Assembly: GCA_008694505.1 (NCBI GenBank)
Contig: VZDJ01000623.1
Span: 15,712,988 to 15,776,987 of the forward strand
Source of the DNA: Cyanoderma ruficeps
Taxonomy: Eukaryota; Chordata; Aves; Passeriformes; Timaliidae
Direction of reading: 5' to 3'
Length of the DNA stretch: 64,000 nt
The notes under the pieces are model-generated. The model made no database searches. It worked only from the letters and a program-made list of their open reading frames with translations, and was not told where the DNA came from. Positions 25,301 through 35,900 of this stretch are shown here, one piece after another (the first letter of the stretch is position 1; each line of letters begins with the position of its first letter). Position numbers and translations under genes: made by a program.

Positions 25301-28300
25301 TTAGAAACTTATGCTGTGCAGATGAATACCAGTGGGTTGGGTTGGTTTTGTTGGGTTCATTTTTCTTTTTTTCTGAACAAAAGTAATTAAGGAATGATAC
25401 AAAACTCATTATTACCTTTTTATAAATGGGTAAAAAACCCCCTTTTTTACAAGTTAACATGGAAAATTTGTTTATACACTAATTATTTACCTAGGAAACA
25501 GTGTTATTAAGGAATCACAATTGGTGCTTTAAATTTTATTAAATTAACTATTCAAAAAACCAAGAAAGGTTACAAACAATACAGACACTTTGTTGATGTC
25601 ATAACACACAGCCAGCAACTGGAATAGCTGAGCTACTGCAAGCACCATATTTAGAGTAAATATGTGAAATACCAGAGCAGTTTCAACCCATGCAAACTTC
25701 TCACTTCCCACAGCAGCGAAAGAATCACTCCTGCTAGAATGGCACTGCTGCTGGAGCACAGGAATGTTATGACTGAAGGACTGCTTGCTTGGGAGGAAGT
25801 CATAAAGGACAGCACGTAAAGACTTCCAAAGTGTCTTTTCAGGAGAAAAGGAAAAAAAGGAGTTGAAGAGGAGAACTCAGTAAATTAACATAGATATGAA
25901 TGAAAGTATATAGGAGAACTCAGAATGAGTATAATCTCCACTTTCTGAGGGATTTTTATTTATTTTAATTTAGACTACTCATGTCCTGACCTGAATAAAA
26001 GTCTCAGGATTTCCCTTTATGCCACCACTGTTCACTCTGGCAAATTCCCGTATGCTTCATTCTGTGAATTAACACGCCCAAGTCAAATTCTGATGTAGAT
26101 CTTGGTAATTTACACCCTCTCTTTTGAGGTAAAACTTATAAAAGCCTAAATTACCCTTGTATAATATTGCAAATGATCCAGATAAGCATTACTTTAATAA
26201 AGCTCCTTTAGCAAAATAGAACAGGAGATTTTTAGTCACAATCAGAAAATCCAGCGTATTTGCTAAATCTGTATGAAACGCTTAACTTCATTAAGTTATC
26301 CTCACACAGTTAAATACAGCTTAGTTCCCTAATTTCTAAAATCCCGATACTTGATTTGTGACACATTACTCATAACTTGGATTTACTGTTAGTAGATTTG
26401 ATGCTGCCACACCTTAGCACTGAATTTACTAACATTATTTTTAGGTTTAGAAACTGCCAGCCAATCGATAAAGCTGTGATATAAACTAGAGGTAAAATAC
26501 AAAGTAGAACAATATTTCTTCTTCAAGTTTTGAAGGATACAGTTACTTTGAAGTTACTAAGAGTTCATAACCTGCCCACTCACGATAATATTTCACAATG
26601 AAGAGCAAGGAAAACACCAAACCAAACAATTTTATAGCAACATAAGCTTCTTTCCACTTGATTGCATTCTTTTTTGTTAGTCACCTGTTGATTACTTTTA
26701 ATCGGCTCCAGATATAATCAGTAATAAAATCTCTCTCATACCCAAGCCTTTGCAAGATAACATTAAGCTCCAAATTGCAACTACTCACAGAGTTAAGACT
26801 TTGACCAGCAAAAAAACTAAATGGTCAAATTCACATACTCATGAACAAAAAGCAGAGTTTGCAGCAGAAGAGTTGGCTAAAATACTCAAAAGGACACATA
26901 CTTGAGATTATTGCTTGAAACTTGTATTGCAAACTACTTGAAAATACTAAATAACTGCCCCAGTAGAGGGTTTCAAGACTTTATAAACAAATCACTTGCA
27001 ATTCTTACCTGATTTCTTCTATCATGCTTGAGAAACAGCAGCTTCATAGTTTACAGAAAAGTGCACATATCCTACCAGTAGTAAAGCTCCTCTATGCTAT
27101 TTTTAAAGCATTAATTGATGTGCAAGATGTTTTGAGTGAAAATATTTTAACAGTATTGAGAAATTTCAATTTAAGAAAGCTGTTTAATAAATTAGAGCTT
27201 TCAAATACAAAAGGTGTCTCTGCTTCAGAAACAATGTTGCATTTCCCAGAGGGAGGGAGACCTTGGTAACATTCTGTAAGTGAACTTTCCCAGAATTCTA
27301 CCATCATCAACAAACCCTGTACTTCACACGAGGCAACAACCGCAAGAGTCGCTGTAAATTCAAGGTTGGATAAGTCATCTCTTGTTTTGTTATGTAAACT
27401 ACCATTACTTTGTGAGACAAGTCATTAGGGACAAGTTAAGACTTTCACATCTACAAATCAAAAACTGATTTTAGGATGAGGAACTGAAGACTGAAATAGA
27501 TCATTAGATCACAGGCTGAGCTGCGAAAGAATGCTTCTCCCAAGCATCTCTTTTGGAAAATGCACTATTAAAAAAAAAATCATTAAAAAAAATCTCAAAC
27601 TAGAGCTATAGCCCAAAGTTACATGAGAGCTGAATAATCACAGCTAATGGGAAACAATGGTGGTATGAAGATTCACAGGAAGCTGACTGCAGGTGTTCTA
27701 CAGCTTCTCCTCCTTAGCTCCTGCCTCTTACTTCATCTGAAGCAGAATACAGCTTCAGGCTAAGTAAAATAAAACAACAGCTGCACAACTACATGGCTAT
27801 TCTTTCTGCAAATGAGCAGCTGTAGTAGAAAATTGCCCCTCTGGCAGCCAGGAGGAGTATGATAGTTCTAAAACTCTACTAAAAGGCACGAACAAATATT
27901 CCAAAGGAATTCCATTAAAAAGTAAGAAAGTTGGCTAAAGAAAGAAATGGTGAAGGAATCAGAGAAAAAACTCAGAGAGAAAACTGAATACTTCAAAAGA
28001 AAGTTGTCAAAATGCAATTATCTGTATTTGAAATAATTACAGTTACAAAGAACATTTCTAAGCAAAAATAACAATGGATTGCCTCCAGAAATTTAAGTCA
28101 ATTACAGAATGGGAAGCAAAGCTGCAAGAAACTTCAGGTGATTCTGCCAAAACCAGAGACAAAATATGTGTTTGTTGAAGGGCTACAATACCATAAAAGG
28201 AACGCGGATCATCTGTTTCCACTGGAGAACACAGAACTATCCACAGAACCAGGATTTAATTCACCTCATCACCCAGTAACACTTTAGCATGTAAAGGCAA

Positions 28301-30406
28301 GTGAACACTTACAATGCTGGTTTTCCCAGCTTTTCTACCAGTCTCTCAGGTGATCCAGGGAGAGGCAATGATCCTTGTCCCTCAGTTCCACAGGTTACCC
28401 ACTTTGTACCATCCCATTTTGACATAGAAGGTGTCCCCAGCACGAACATGGAGCAAGTCTCTAGCTGAGCTTTCCTCTGTCCTAGTTGTAGCCTCTAGAC
28501 AAAACCAAAGCAGCTGACACCAATGACTTAGGAATGAAGTCCCCAACAAGCTCCTTCAAGTTTACTTTCACTTACACAGCTCCTCACAGGCATCTACCCA
28601 ACACAGGGCAGGGTTCTGATTTACCGTCTTCCTTAAAAATACACATTCTCTTTTACAATAAGAAATCAAGGAAATTACACTTTGGCTTAATTATAGAGAT
28701 ATTTCCTGTTAAGAATGGGCAATTACAGCATCACAACTTCCTTCCAAGTCATCCATCCACATTCCCCTTTAAAGAGGGCCACTCCATTAGCTACAAGCTG
28801 ATAGGGTTACTACACCACGCTCATTCAAGAGGCCAACCCTAAATGTGTATCACAACAAAGCTGTTCTAAGTACGCTCCACAACAGGCACATGTACACAGA
28901 CATTTTTATGCTACTGAGCCATGGCTGCTACAGCAGCTTCACTGAACCAACCCAGGGAAATCTACTTGGCATTAACTTCAGGTATCCCTAATATTAATGT
29001 ATCTCCGGGTATTCCTAATACTAATTGTCCACCACACATACATACACAAGCACACCTCCCTCTCAGAATCACGTAAAGAAGGAGTAAAATCTGGCAACAA
29101 GTTTCTCTGCACCATTTATATTCAAACAACCTAAAGCACTTGTTCTTAGCATCACTATCCATCATTCAACGTGGGGACAAGAAGCTAACTAGAAAGAAAG
29201 GGTTGTACCCATCTCAGTGTGCAAGTTAAACCCACAAACCAGTTTAGGGCTCCCACCGTTCAGATAGGTGTAAAAACTGGGACAAAGTCCTAGTGAAATT
29301 AGGTTTTCCATAAAAGAAATTCATGAACTATGCTTTGAGGGTTCCAAGGCTATTAAACCTGATTTCTGTAAAACAGTATTCCATCATAACAAAAGCAGCA
29401 TTTAGATTACCAAACAGAATCCTTAACCCAGCTCTAAGGCTGGACCTTCAAAACAGAAGGGAAAAACAGTATCATGGATTTAAGTATACAGCTTCAAGAT
29501 GATGTGACTGCCCGTCATAAGCCATGTTCACTTGTAAATTAGAAGTCTTTCTCCCTCAAATCAAACAATTAAGCTTTGTAATGGGAGAGAAAGAATTTTT
29601 TTGAAGTATATTACATTTTGACCATCATGGCTAAGGAAAGAATCCCTTTCTACCTTCCTTGATTAAGATAACCATCACTGAGGGAAATAGAGGTAACCTA
29701 GGATGGAGAGCATTTCAATTTTCAAACTCCGCACTGTCAGGAGCGAGATAAACAAGAACAGGAATAATTATACTCATGAATGTCTATGTCGAACTTCCCT
29801 CCATTTTTATAAGTTAACACGAGGCTGAGCTAATTAAATCTGTTCATGACAGCTCAAGCTTAATGAAGAAAGAACTTCAGTAACAGGACAGTCAGAAATC
29901 TCGAGATTTGCACAAGAAATACAGTTAGCAAGAATGCATGTCATGGTCACAGAACACACCACAAAACTAAGACTTCATTACAGGACAGTGTAGGAAAACT
30001 CACCCACTCACCCAGGACACAGCCCAGAGTGAAGTAAGTTTTAACAGTATTATCATAATAATCAATAATCAGAACATTAAGGCAGCATGCTGCTTTTGGA
30101 GACTGGTATATTAATTGGCATTTACAATGAGATGTCAGTTCACAGGACTTACCAAGTTAAACTCTTTGTTGTAAAAGGAAGATATGTACAAATCATTCAG
30201 AAGTGGGCCTTGAGTCACAGCTTGTGTAAAAAATATTTATTTTAAAGCATACAACCATACAGGGTATGAACAAAGAAAAAGTTCAAAATACAAGAGCATG
30301 CGTCATTTCCTGATGTCAGGAACAGAGACTTCTAACAAACATATAAGGGTAGCACACAAAACATCTAGCCACAATCTATTTTAACCACTAAAAAGAGAGA
30401 TTAATT

Positions 30407-30419
30407 AAAAAAAAAAAAA
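30407..30419 (+). repeat. A13 homopolymer
   Basis: This is a run of thirteen adenines following TTAATT. No retrotransposon body is evident upstream of it. Confidence 0.9.
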
Positions 30420-30666
30420 GTTTGCACTGCTTTGATAAAAGAATTCTCAGAGAGAGGCAGAAACTAAAACTAATGACAATCTAGAGTAGAAAAAGGAAAC
30501 ACAGAATTGGTCTTCTCGTTCAGCAACTACTAGACAGCTTTCTAAGGAAGGCCAGGCACCTTTCTGCAGCAGCAGCCTGGAGGTCTCCATCAGGTTGTCT
30601 CCCAGCAGCTCTGCTCAGAACATCACCCTTTTACACACACACACCCCCACCTGAAGGGCAGTTTTC

Positions 30667-30694
30667 ATATTCTTCTCAACATATTCTTCTCAAC
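30667..30694 (+). repeat. 14-bp perfect tandem duplication
   Basis: ATATTCTTCTCAAC is repeated twice head to tail without mismatch. It is a small local duplication in PICALM intron 1. Confidence 0.95.
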
Positions 30695-32274
30695 AAAGCT
30701 TAGAGCACAAAATAATTCAACTCCTAAACACCTTATTACTGAAACTGGACTTTTAGCACTATTACAGGCTAAACCTGACAAAGTTTGTTTCCAGAAAGCC
30801 TCACTTCTGTTGTGTGAAATCCAGTAACATCATGATTTTGTACATATGTCATATGACAAGGTGTTTTCTCTACCTGCCAATAAGTTACTCAAAGCCCAAA
30901 GATTTCCTCAGTGTTCTGACACCCTTAGCTAACCAAAAATAACAAGGCCACTCAGTTAAGATCATCTTCAGCCAAAAGAGAAAATGAATGAGGAAGTATC
31001 AAAAAGAGACAGAGGCAGCTGTTCTGGGGCTAGCCTAAAAAAATCACCATATTGCTCTCAGGTACTTGCAGAACAAGAATTTCTTAATCCCTCAACATGC
31101 ACACATTTTGGTGGAAAGAAGAAAGAGCTACAGTACAATGAATCCTACTACTATCATCTGGCGTTCTCGTTTGGATACAGAGCAATTCAGAAGGCATAAA
31201 CTCCAGACTCATGAAGACTCAACCTCCTGCAGACGTGGGTGGGAGGAAGGGAGAAAGCACACATATAGAAGGCACAGACACACACATCTCTCCAGTAGCT
31301 TTTATTATGTATTTGTGAAAGTGAAAGGGAGTGAGGGGCTGTCCTTAAAAGGCCTAGAATAAACAGATGCAAAATAATCAGGTATTCAGACCAAGAACTT
31401 CCTCAGTCCTGTGACCTTACAGCTTCGTGGGAGACACACTAATGTGAACTTTGGTATTCATCGTTCTCTTCATAATCACCTGGATGGATCACAGTTGAGA
31501 GAAAACCTTTTTAAGCCTTCCCACCTTTGATCTGTTCTTAATAGAAGCTGAAAAATGGCCAGGCCCTGCATGGCATGTTAAGATCAGGTACTGAAGTTCT
31601 AAAGTGGCCTTAGACACATCTTCCCAAGTGAATGAGACAGACTGAAAAGAAGACTAAGAACATCCTTACTGACAGAGATTTGGCCCTCAAACAGTCGTTT
31701 CACATATTTTCCTACACAGAAGATTTACATGATTGTTAAAGAAGGATTGTTTTTTTTCCTAGTAGATTACCTGGAACATAATTGACATAACTGATCAGCT
31801 ATTCCTTCCTGAAAGTCCTGCACCTCCTCTAGAGAATGAGGGAGTGCTGCCCTAGCACGACGCAAATGAGATCAATTAGTAAGGAAATTGCAGCCCATTC
31901 CTCTGCCTGGCCTCCGTGGTTCTCTCTCCCCCGAAGAAAGGGGTATGGGGCAGGTCCTGTCCTTCAGAAGCTCACATTGTCCGGGGGCCTGTACATCAGG
32001 AAGAGCTGGCAAGGCCCCTTTTGGAGAGCAGATACACCGAGCAGCCTCTCCCAAGCTCTCCATCGCCACGTCCCCGACCCTACGCCCCCGCCCTCCGGGT
32101 ATGCCCTATGCTCAAACCCCGAGCTCCTCCGCCCGAAGAGGCTTCCCGTCCCCACGAGGCCGGTGGGCTGGGCGGCAGCCCCGCAGCGGGACCCCGGGAC
32201 AGGCCGGGCAATCCCGCTCCTCGGCGGGACGCTCGGGGAGATCACTCGGGCCGCCGTCCCCTCCCGGTACTCAC

Positions 32275-32404
32275 AGTCCAGGTGCTTCTTCTTGGGGCCC
32301 ATGACCTCGTGGGTCGTGGCCTTGCACACGGTTTTCGAGACGGCCGAGCCGGTCACGCTGTGCTGCGCCGCCGTGATGCGGTCGGTGAGGCTTTGGCCGG
32401 ACAT
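32275..32404 (-). CDS. PICALM: PICALM coding exon 1 (start codon, residues 1-44)
   Basis: The ATG at 32404-32402 opens 43 codons plus the first base of Tyr44, followed by donor GTGAGT at 32274-32269. The context GCCGCC..GCCCGCCATGT has G at -3, an adequate Kozak site, and no upstream ATG competes. The peptide begins [19 protein letters not shown], which forms the amphipathic N-terminal helix that inserts in the membrane. It then carries the phosphoinositide site K-x9-K-x-K-H: Lys28, Lys38, Lys40 and His41 in [18 protein letters not shown]. In the characterised CALM protein these residues contact PtdIns(4,5)P2. Residue 34 is Val, where I recall Ile in human. The exon is intact and lies in a CpG island. 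Confidence 0.98.
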
Positions 32405-32591
32405 GGCGGGCTCGCTGGCGGCGCTGGAACCGAGCGCGGCTCCGCTCCCTCCTCAGGGGCCGGGACGGGAGGAGTCGCCGGGGGGATGGAGCTGCGCGGG
32501 CTCCTCACCCCGCCGTGCCGCAGGCGGCCCCCGCTCCGCCCTCAGGGACGGACCTGTCACCCGAGCAGGGACCCCTCCTCCTCCTCCTCCT

Positions 32592-32626
32592 CCCGCCCCC
32601 CTCCCCCGGCCGCCGTCCCCTCCCCC
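32592..32626 (-). promoter_or_regulatory. PICALM: Putative G-quadruplex tract in PICALM leader/promoter
   Basis: The plus strand is almost pure C and T. Read on the PICALM sense strand there are five G runs (5, 4, 5, 6 and 3 guanines) with loops of 1, 9, 1 and 1 bases. This meets relaxed G-quadruplex criteria. It begins 188 bp upstream of the start codon, so it could lie in the 5' UTR or just upstream of transcription start. It is followed on the plus strand's left side by a CTC trinucleotide run (32574-32591). Confidence 0.55.
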
Positions 32627-32674
32627 TGCGCGCCCTCCCGGCCGGGGACAGGGACACGCACTGGGCGCCGCAGG

Positions 32675-32685
32675 AAAATGGCGGC
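32675..32685 (+). promoter_or_regulatory. YY1-like motif AAAATGGCGGC
   Basis: The 11-mer differs from the canonical AAGATGGCGGC YY1 element by one base. It is in the plus orientation, opposite to PICALM, inside the CpG island 271 bp upstream of the PICALM start codon. YY1 sites of this kind are common near the start sites of CpG-island promoters. Occupancy is an inference. Confidence 0.5.
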
Positions 32686-32724
32686 GGCCGAGCTCCTCCT
32701 CGGGCCTTGCCGGGCCTCTCCCGC

Positions 32725-32734
32725 GTCACGTGAC
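32725..32734. promoter_or_regulatory. PICALM: Perfect CLEAR/E-box palindrome GTCACGTGAC
   Basis: This 10-bp palindrome matches the CLEAR consensus bound by TFEB, TFE3 and MITF, and its CACGTG core also binds USF and MYC/MAX. It lies 321 bp upstream of the PICALM start codon within the CpG island and beside GC boxes. That is a typical position for functional CLEAR elements. CALM is known to affect endocytosis and autophagy, which makes lysosomal-network control plausible but unproven here. Confidence 0.7.
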
Positions 32735-32785
32735 CGCCCGGCGCCCCGCCCCCCTCAGCGCCGGGGGCGGGAGCGGCTCCTCAGG

Positions 32786-32815
32786 CCGGGATCGCTTCCC
32801 CCGGGATCGCTTCCC
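32786..32815 (+). repeat. 15-bp perfect tandem duplication in promoter region
   Basis: CCGGGATCGCTTCCC occurs twice in direct succession with no mismatch. It is followed by further C-rich, imperfectly repeated sequence to about 32890. It lies at the upstream edge of the CpG island. Confidence 0.95.
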
Positions 32816-32960
32816 CTCGGTCCGCCCCCCCTGCCCCTGGCGGCCCTTCCCCTTGGGCAGCCTCCCGTTCCTCTGGGCAAGCTCCCCTCGGGAGATCCGC
32901 TGAGCCCCTACTCGGGTTCAGCGCCGGGTAAAGTCTCCGTGGAGCGAGTGGGGGGTGTCT

Positions 32961-35900
32961 CCGCCCCTGAAGGAAGTAGTTTTGTCTTTCTCAGCCTGGA
33001 AAGTTTTTGTGGAAACTCCTTAGGCTAGAGAAAGCTCACAGGGAAAAAAAACCTGTTCTTATGTAGCGAGGGGTTCGGAGCTGGCTGGTTGCTGCGATCG
33101 GGTTTCTCTTCGGAGTTATTTTTATTTGAAAGCTCACCAAAAAATTCTCGAATGTACATCACGGCCAGCACAAAAGCACTGGTGGTTTTCAGGTCTTTCA
33201 TTATTAGCCTCCCACTGTTCTGCTAGTCAGCTAATGCTTCTTGGACTTACTCGGTGGCTCCGTCCTTGGCAGCCTGGGATTTTGTACGGAGTTGCTTGGT
33301 TTCTGTTCATAACAATTAGAAACTGTTCCTCCGGGTGCCTTCTCCCAGGCTGGTACCTACAGCGGTGAGCCTGGTTTCGTGTATCCCAGTGACAGACTGT
33401 GAGGAGCAGCTCCTTGGCGTCCTTGCCTCCCACCGCCCATTGCCGAAGTGCAGCCTCCCGGCTGTCTGCCACTTCCATTGCTCCTTGCAACAGGGCTCTT
33501 CTCCTCCCCAAACGCACAGCAGTGATTAACACAGCAAAAACACAGGATTCCAGCATTTCCTCTTCCCAAAAGTGCCTCCTGAGGGGCTGTCCTGTAAGTG
33601 TCCCCCATCGATGGAGCCACTGAAATATTTATTGGGCAACTTAAAGAGAAGCAGTATACAAATGATACTCAGCTCTGTCTGCTTGACAGGATGTGTAAGT
33701 AGGATTATCTGTATAATGTGTAAGGAAAATTGGTGTCAGAGGAAGAACATCTGGTGAAAGCTGAACCGAAATAATGCCATTTGTGTGTGTGTGTATGTGT
33801 GTGTAAGGAAGGCTTGCAACATGTAGATGTTGCTTTCTTCATAATGCCAAGCTCTTTGAGGATACTGTTGTATTTGTATCTCATGGCTGCTTCTGGACTG
33901 CTTTAGGAGTCCCAAATATCCATGCTGGGGAAATAAGTTATACTGATGCATACAGTAGACTCTGGCATAAGACAGTTTTAGCAGCTGTCTTATGGCTTCA
34001 CACTATGAAAACATAGGGGCTGCTATAGGCTACTTACGCAGCAACACACCACACACTGGTATTTTTTATGCTAACTTCAGCTAGGACCTGCATTTCAACA
34101 CCCCATTTCAAGCTGCTATTTGGAGAAATTCCATTGAACTGGCCTGAGTGAATTAGGCTCCATCTGTTCTTGTTCTTTGATGATGCCCATCACTTTCTCC
34201 AGGAGCAGTGAAACTATCCAAACAGAGGAAGCTTGTGACTCTAGGAGTTACTGAGACCAGATTTGGACAAAATCTCTTTCCTAAGGGAACAAAAAGTGAC
34301 CTCGATCTTAGAGGTCCAAAACCAAAAATAAATGTTGCCTTTTTTACTGCTCCTCTTGCTCACAGAAAGTTCACAGTTTTACTCCACAGTTAAAAATCTT
34401 GTTTGTAATGCTTGTTCATAAGCAGAAATGAGCAAGAGAACCGATGGCAAAATATATTTTGATAATTGTTTGTTGCTTTTTAATTGCTTGGGAGACACTT
34501 GATGCCATTACAGCAAGAAGCTTGAAGCACTATGATAGATAATATCTGAGCACCTCCCAAAGATTTGGAAATTGAGATCAAAATATTATCTCTTTTCCTC
34601 TCCAACCTGAAGAAAACAAGTTTGATTAGTTTATAACTCATTTGTTTTTGTTTGTGTGCCTGGGTGTGCTTGAGAATGAAAGGAGAAAGGAGTGCATTTC
34701 CAAAGAGAAACTACTGCAGAGATAGGAGTCCTATATTTAGTGAAGCAGCAAACCTAAACAACATTCTTTTCTCTTGTGAAAAGTCTTTCCAGAGTTTGGA
34801 TCTCTCTCCTGTGAAAATGCTGTATCTTGCATTCACAAGCTCCCCAAAATTGACAGTATTTCACTGGTATTCAGCTATCCTGGAAGGACAAACAAGCTAA
34901 CAGATCTGTTTCTTCCCATGTGTATTGTATAGTAGTGAAAACCTCACCTCAGCATGACCTCTGTAATTTATTATGTGTATCATTTTCTTGCAACAGTGTC
35001 ATTTTTACTCTGTGAGGTGCCTGTCACGCTGTAATGCCCGCAGTCCCCATGATTTGCTGACATCCATGCCCTCCCTCCCTGCCTCATTCTACAGTACACT
35101 ATTAGGAGAGCCATGGGTCGGGGCACAATTAATCAACTTCAGATCTAAGCCAGGTGTTTTGGCTGGATTTCAGGTCTATTAGAAATCAACCCATCTGAGG
35201 CACAAAGCTAGTGAGGGACAAAGCTGAGCATATGCTAATAAACTGTTGCAGGCTCATTACCAAGGATTTGAGGCCATACTGCTAACAGCAACAAAACAAA
35301 CCCTATCAACCATCATTTGGGAAGCTAAGGGGGCCAGTGAAGAGAAATTGAAGGGAGGGAATAAGTTTGAAATAATGCTGGGCATTGGAACAGCTGATGG
35401 GAATGGTAAGAGTGATGTGGTAAGGAGGCAACGAGGAGGAAAAGCAAAGGCAGAAAAGTCTGTGTAAGGTTGGAAAATGCCCTCTCAGTGTTGTAGAAAT
35501 GATTTGGAAACAAGTGACAATCCAGATGTTTCACGTGGCCCATTGAAAGGATCACTGTGGTTTCTTTTGCTGTGGTGGGTTATAGTATTTTTCCCCAGCT
35601 TTTCAGGGAAGGTGATTTGCCCCAGGAATTCAGCATCTATTTGAGTAGACATACGATGTAGAAGAGACTGTGGGAAATAGAAAACACCAGCTGCCCAAAC
35701 GTAGCTCTCTGACATCTGTCCATGTCTCTGGGCACTATATGGTCCATTTCTTGTGCACCTCTGGCAACAGAGAACTCCAGAGCAGGTGCACAGCTAGAAC
35801 CAGGCCACTCACTGACCATATGCAGAAATCCACAGTTAGTGATGCACTTTTGAGTAGCCTAATTTTGCTCAGCCTAGTAGAACTGTGCCAGTTTAACCTC

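Larger units (their letters stand above)
6390..32274 (-). other. PICALM: PICALM intron 1 (about 25.9 kb)
   Basis: This long phase-1 first intron has donor GTGAGT at 32274-32269 and acceptor TTTCAG ending at 6390. It is mostly AT-rich sequence without recognisable genes. Contents I can support are a clear CR1 copy at 18920-19306, two weak CR1-like stretches near 9725 and 15400, A-rich simple sequence at 10807-10861, an AT/CA microsatellite at 16553-16620 and an A13 run at 30407-30419. First introns of this size often hold enhancers, but none can be recognised by eye. None of the open frames of 60-105 codons inside it resembles a known protein. Confidence 0.9.
32040..32960. promoter_or_regulatory. 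PICALM: CpG island promoter of PICALM
   Basis: This is the only strongly GC- and CpG-rich block in the window, and it covers coding exon 1, the presumed 5' UTR and the upstream promoter on the minus strand. It has no TATA box. GC boxes include CCCCGCCC at 32744-32751 and GGGGGCGGG at 32763-32771. An E-box palindrome, a YY1-like site and a G-rich sense-strand tract are listed separately. The minus strand has no ATG between the start codon and about 32960, which fits an untranslated leader and promoter. The transcription start cannot be fixed by eye and probably lies a few hundred bases upstream of 32404. Long open frames on the plus strand here reflect the GC richness and are not genes. Confidence 0.9.

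Noticed and set aside
31836..33028. Plus-strand open frames of 355 and 370 codons across the CpG island
   Set aside because: They lie antisense to PICALM exon 1 and its promoter, overlap one another in different registers, and are rich in Pro, Arg, Gly and Ser. This is what GC-rich DNA with few stop codons gives. No protein family is recognisable.
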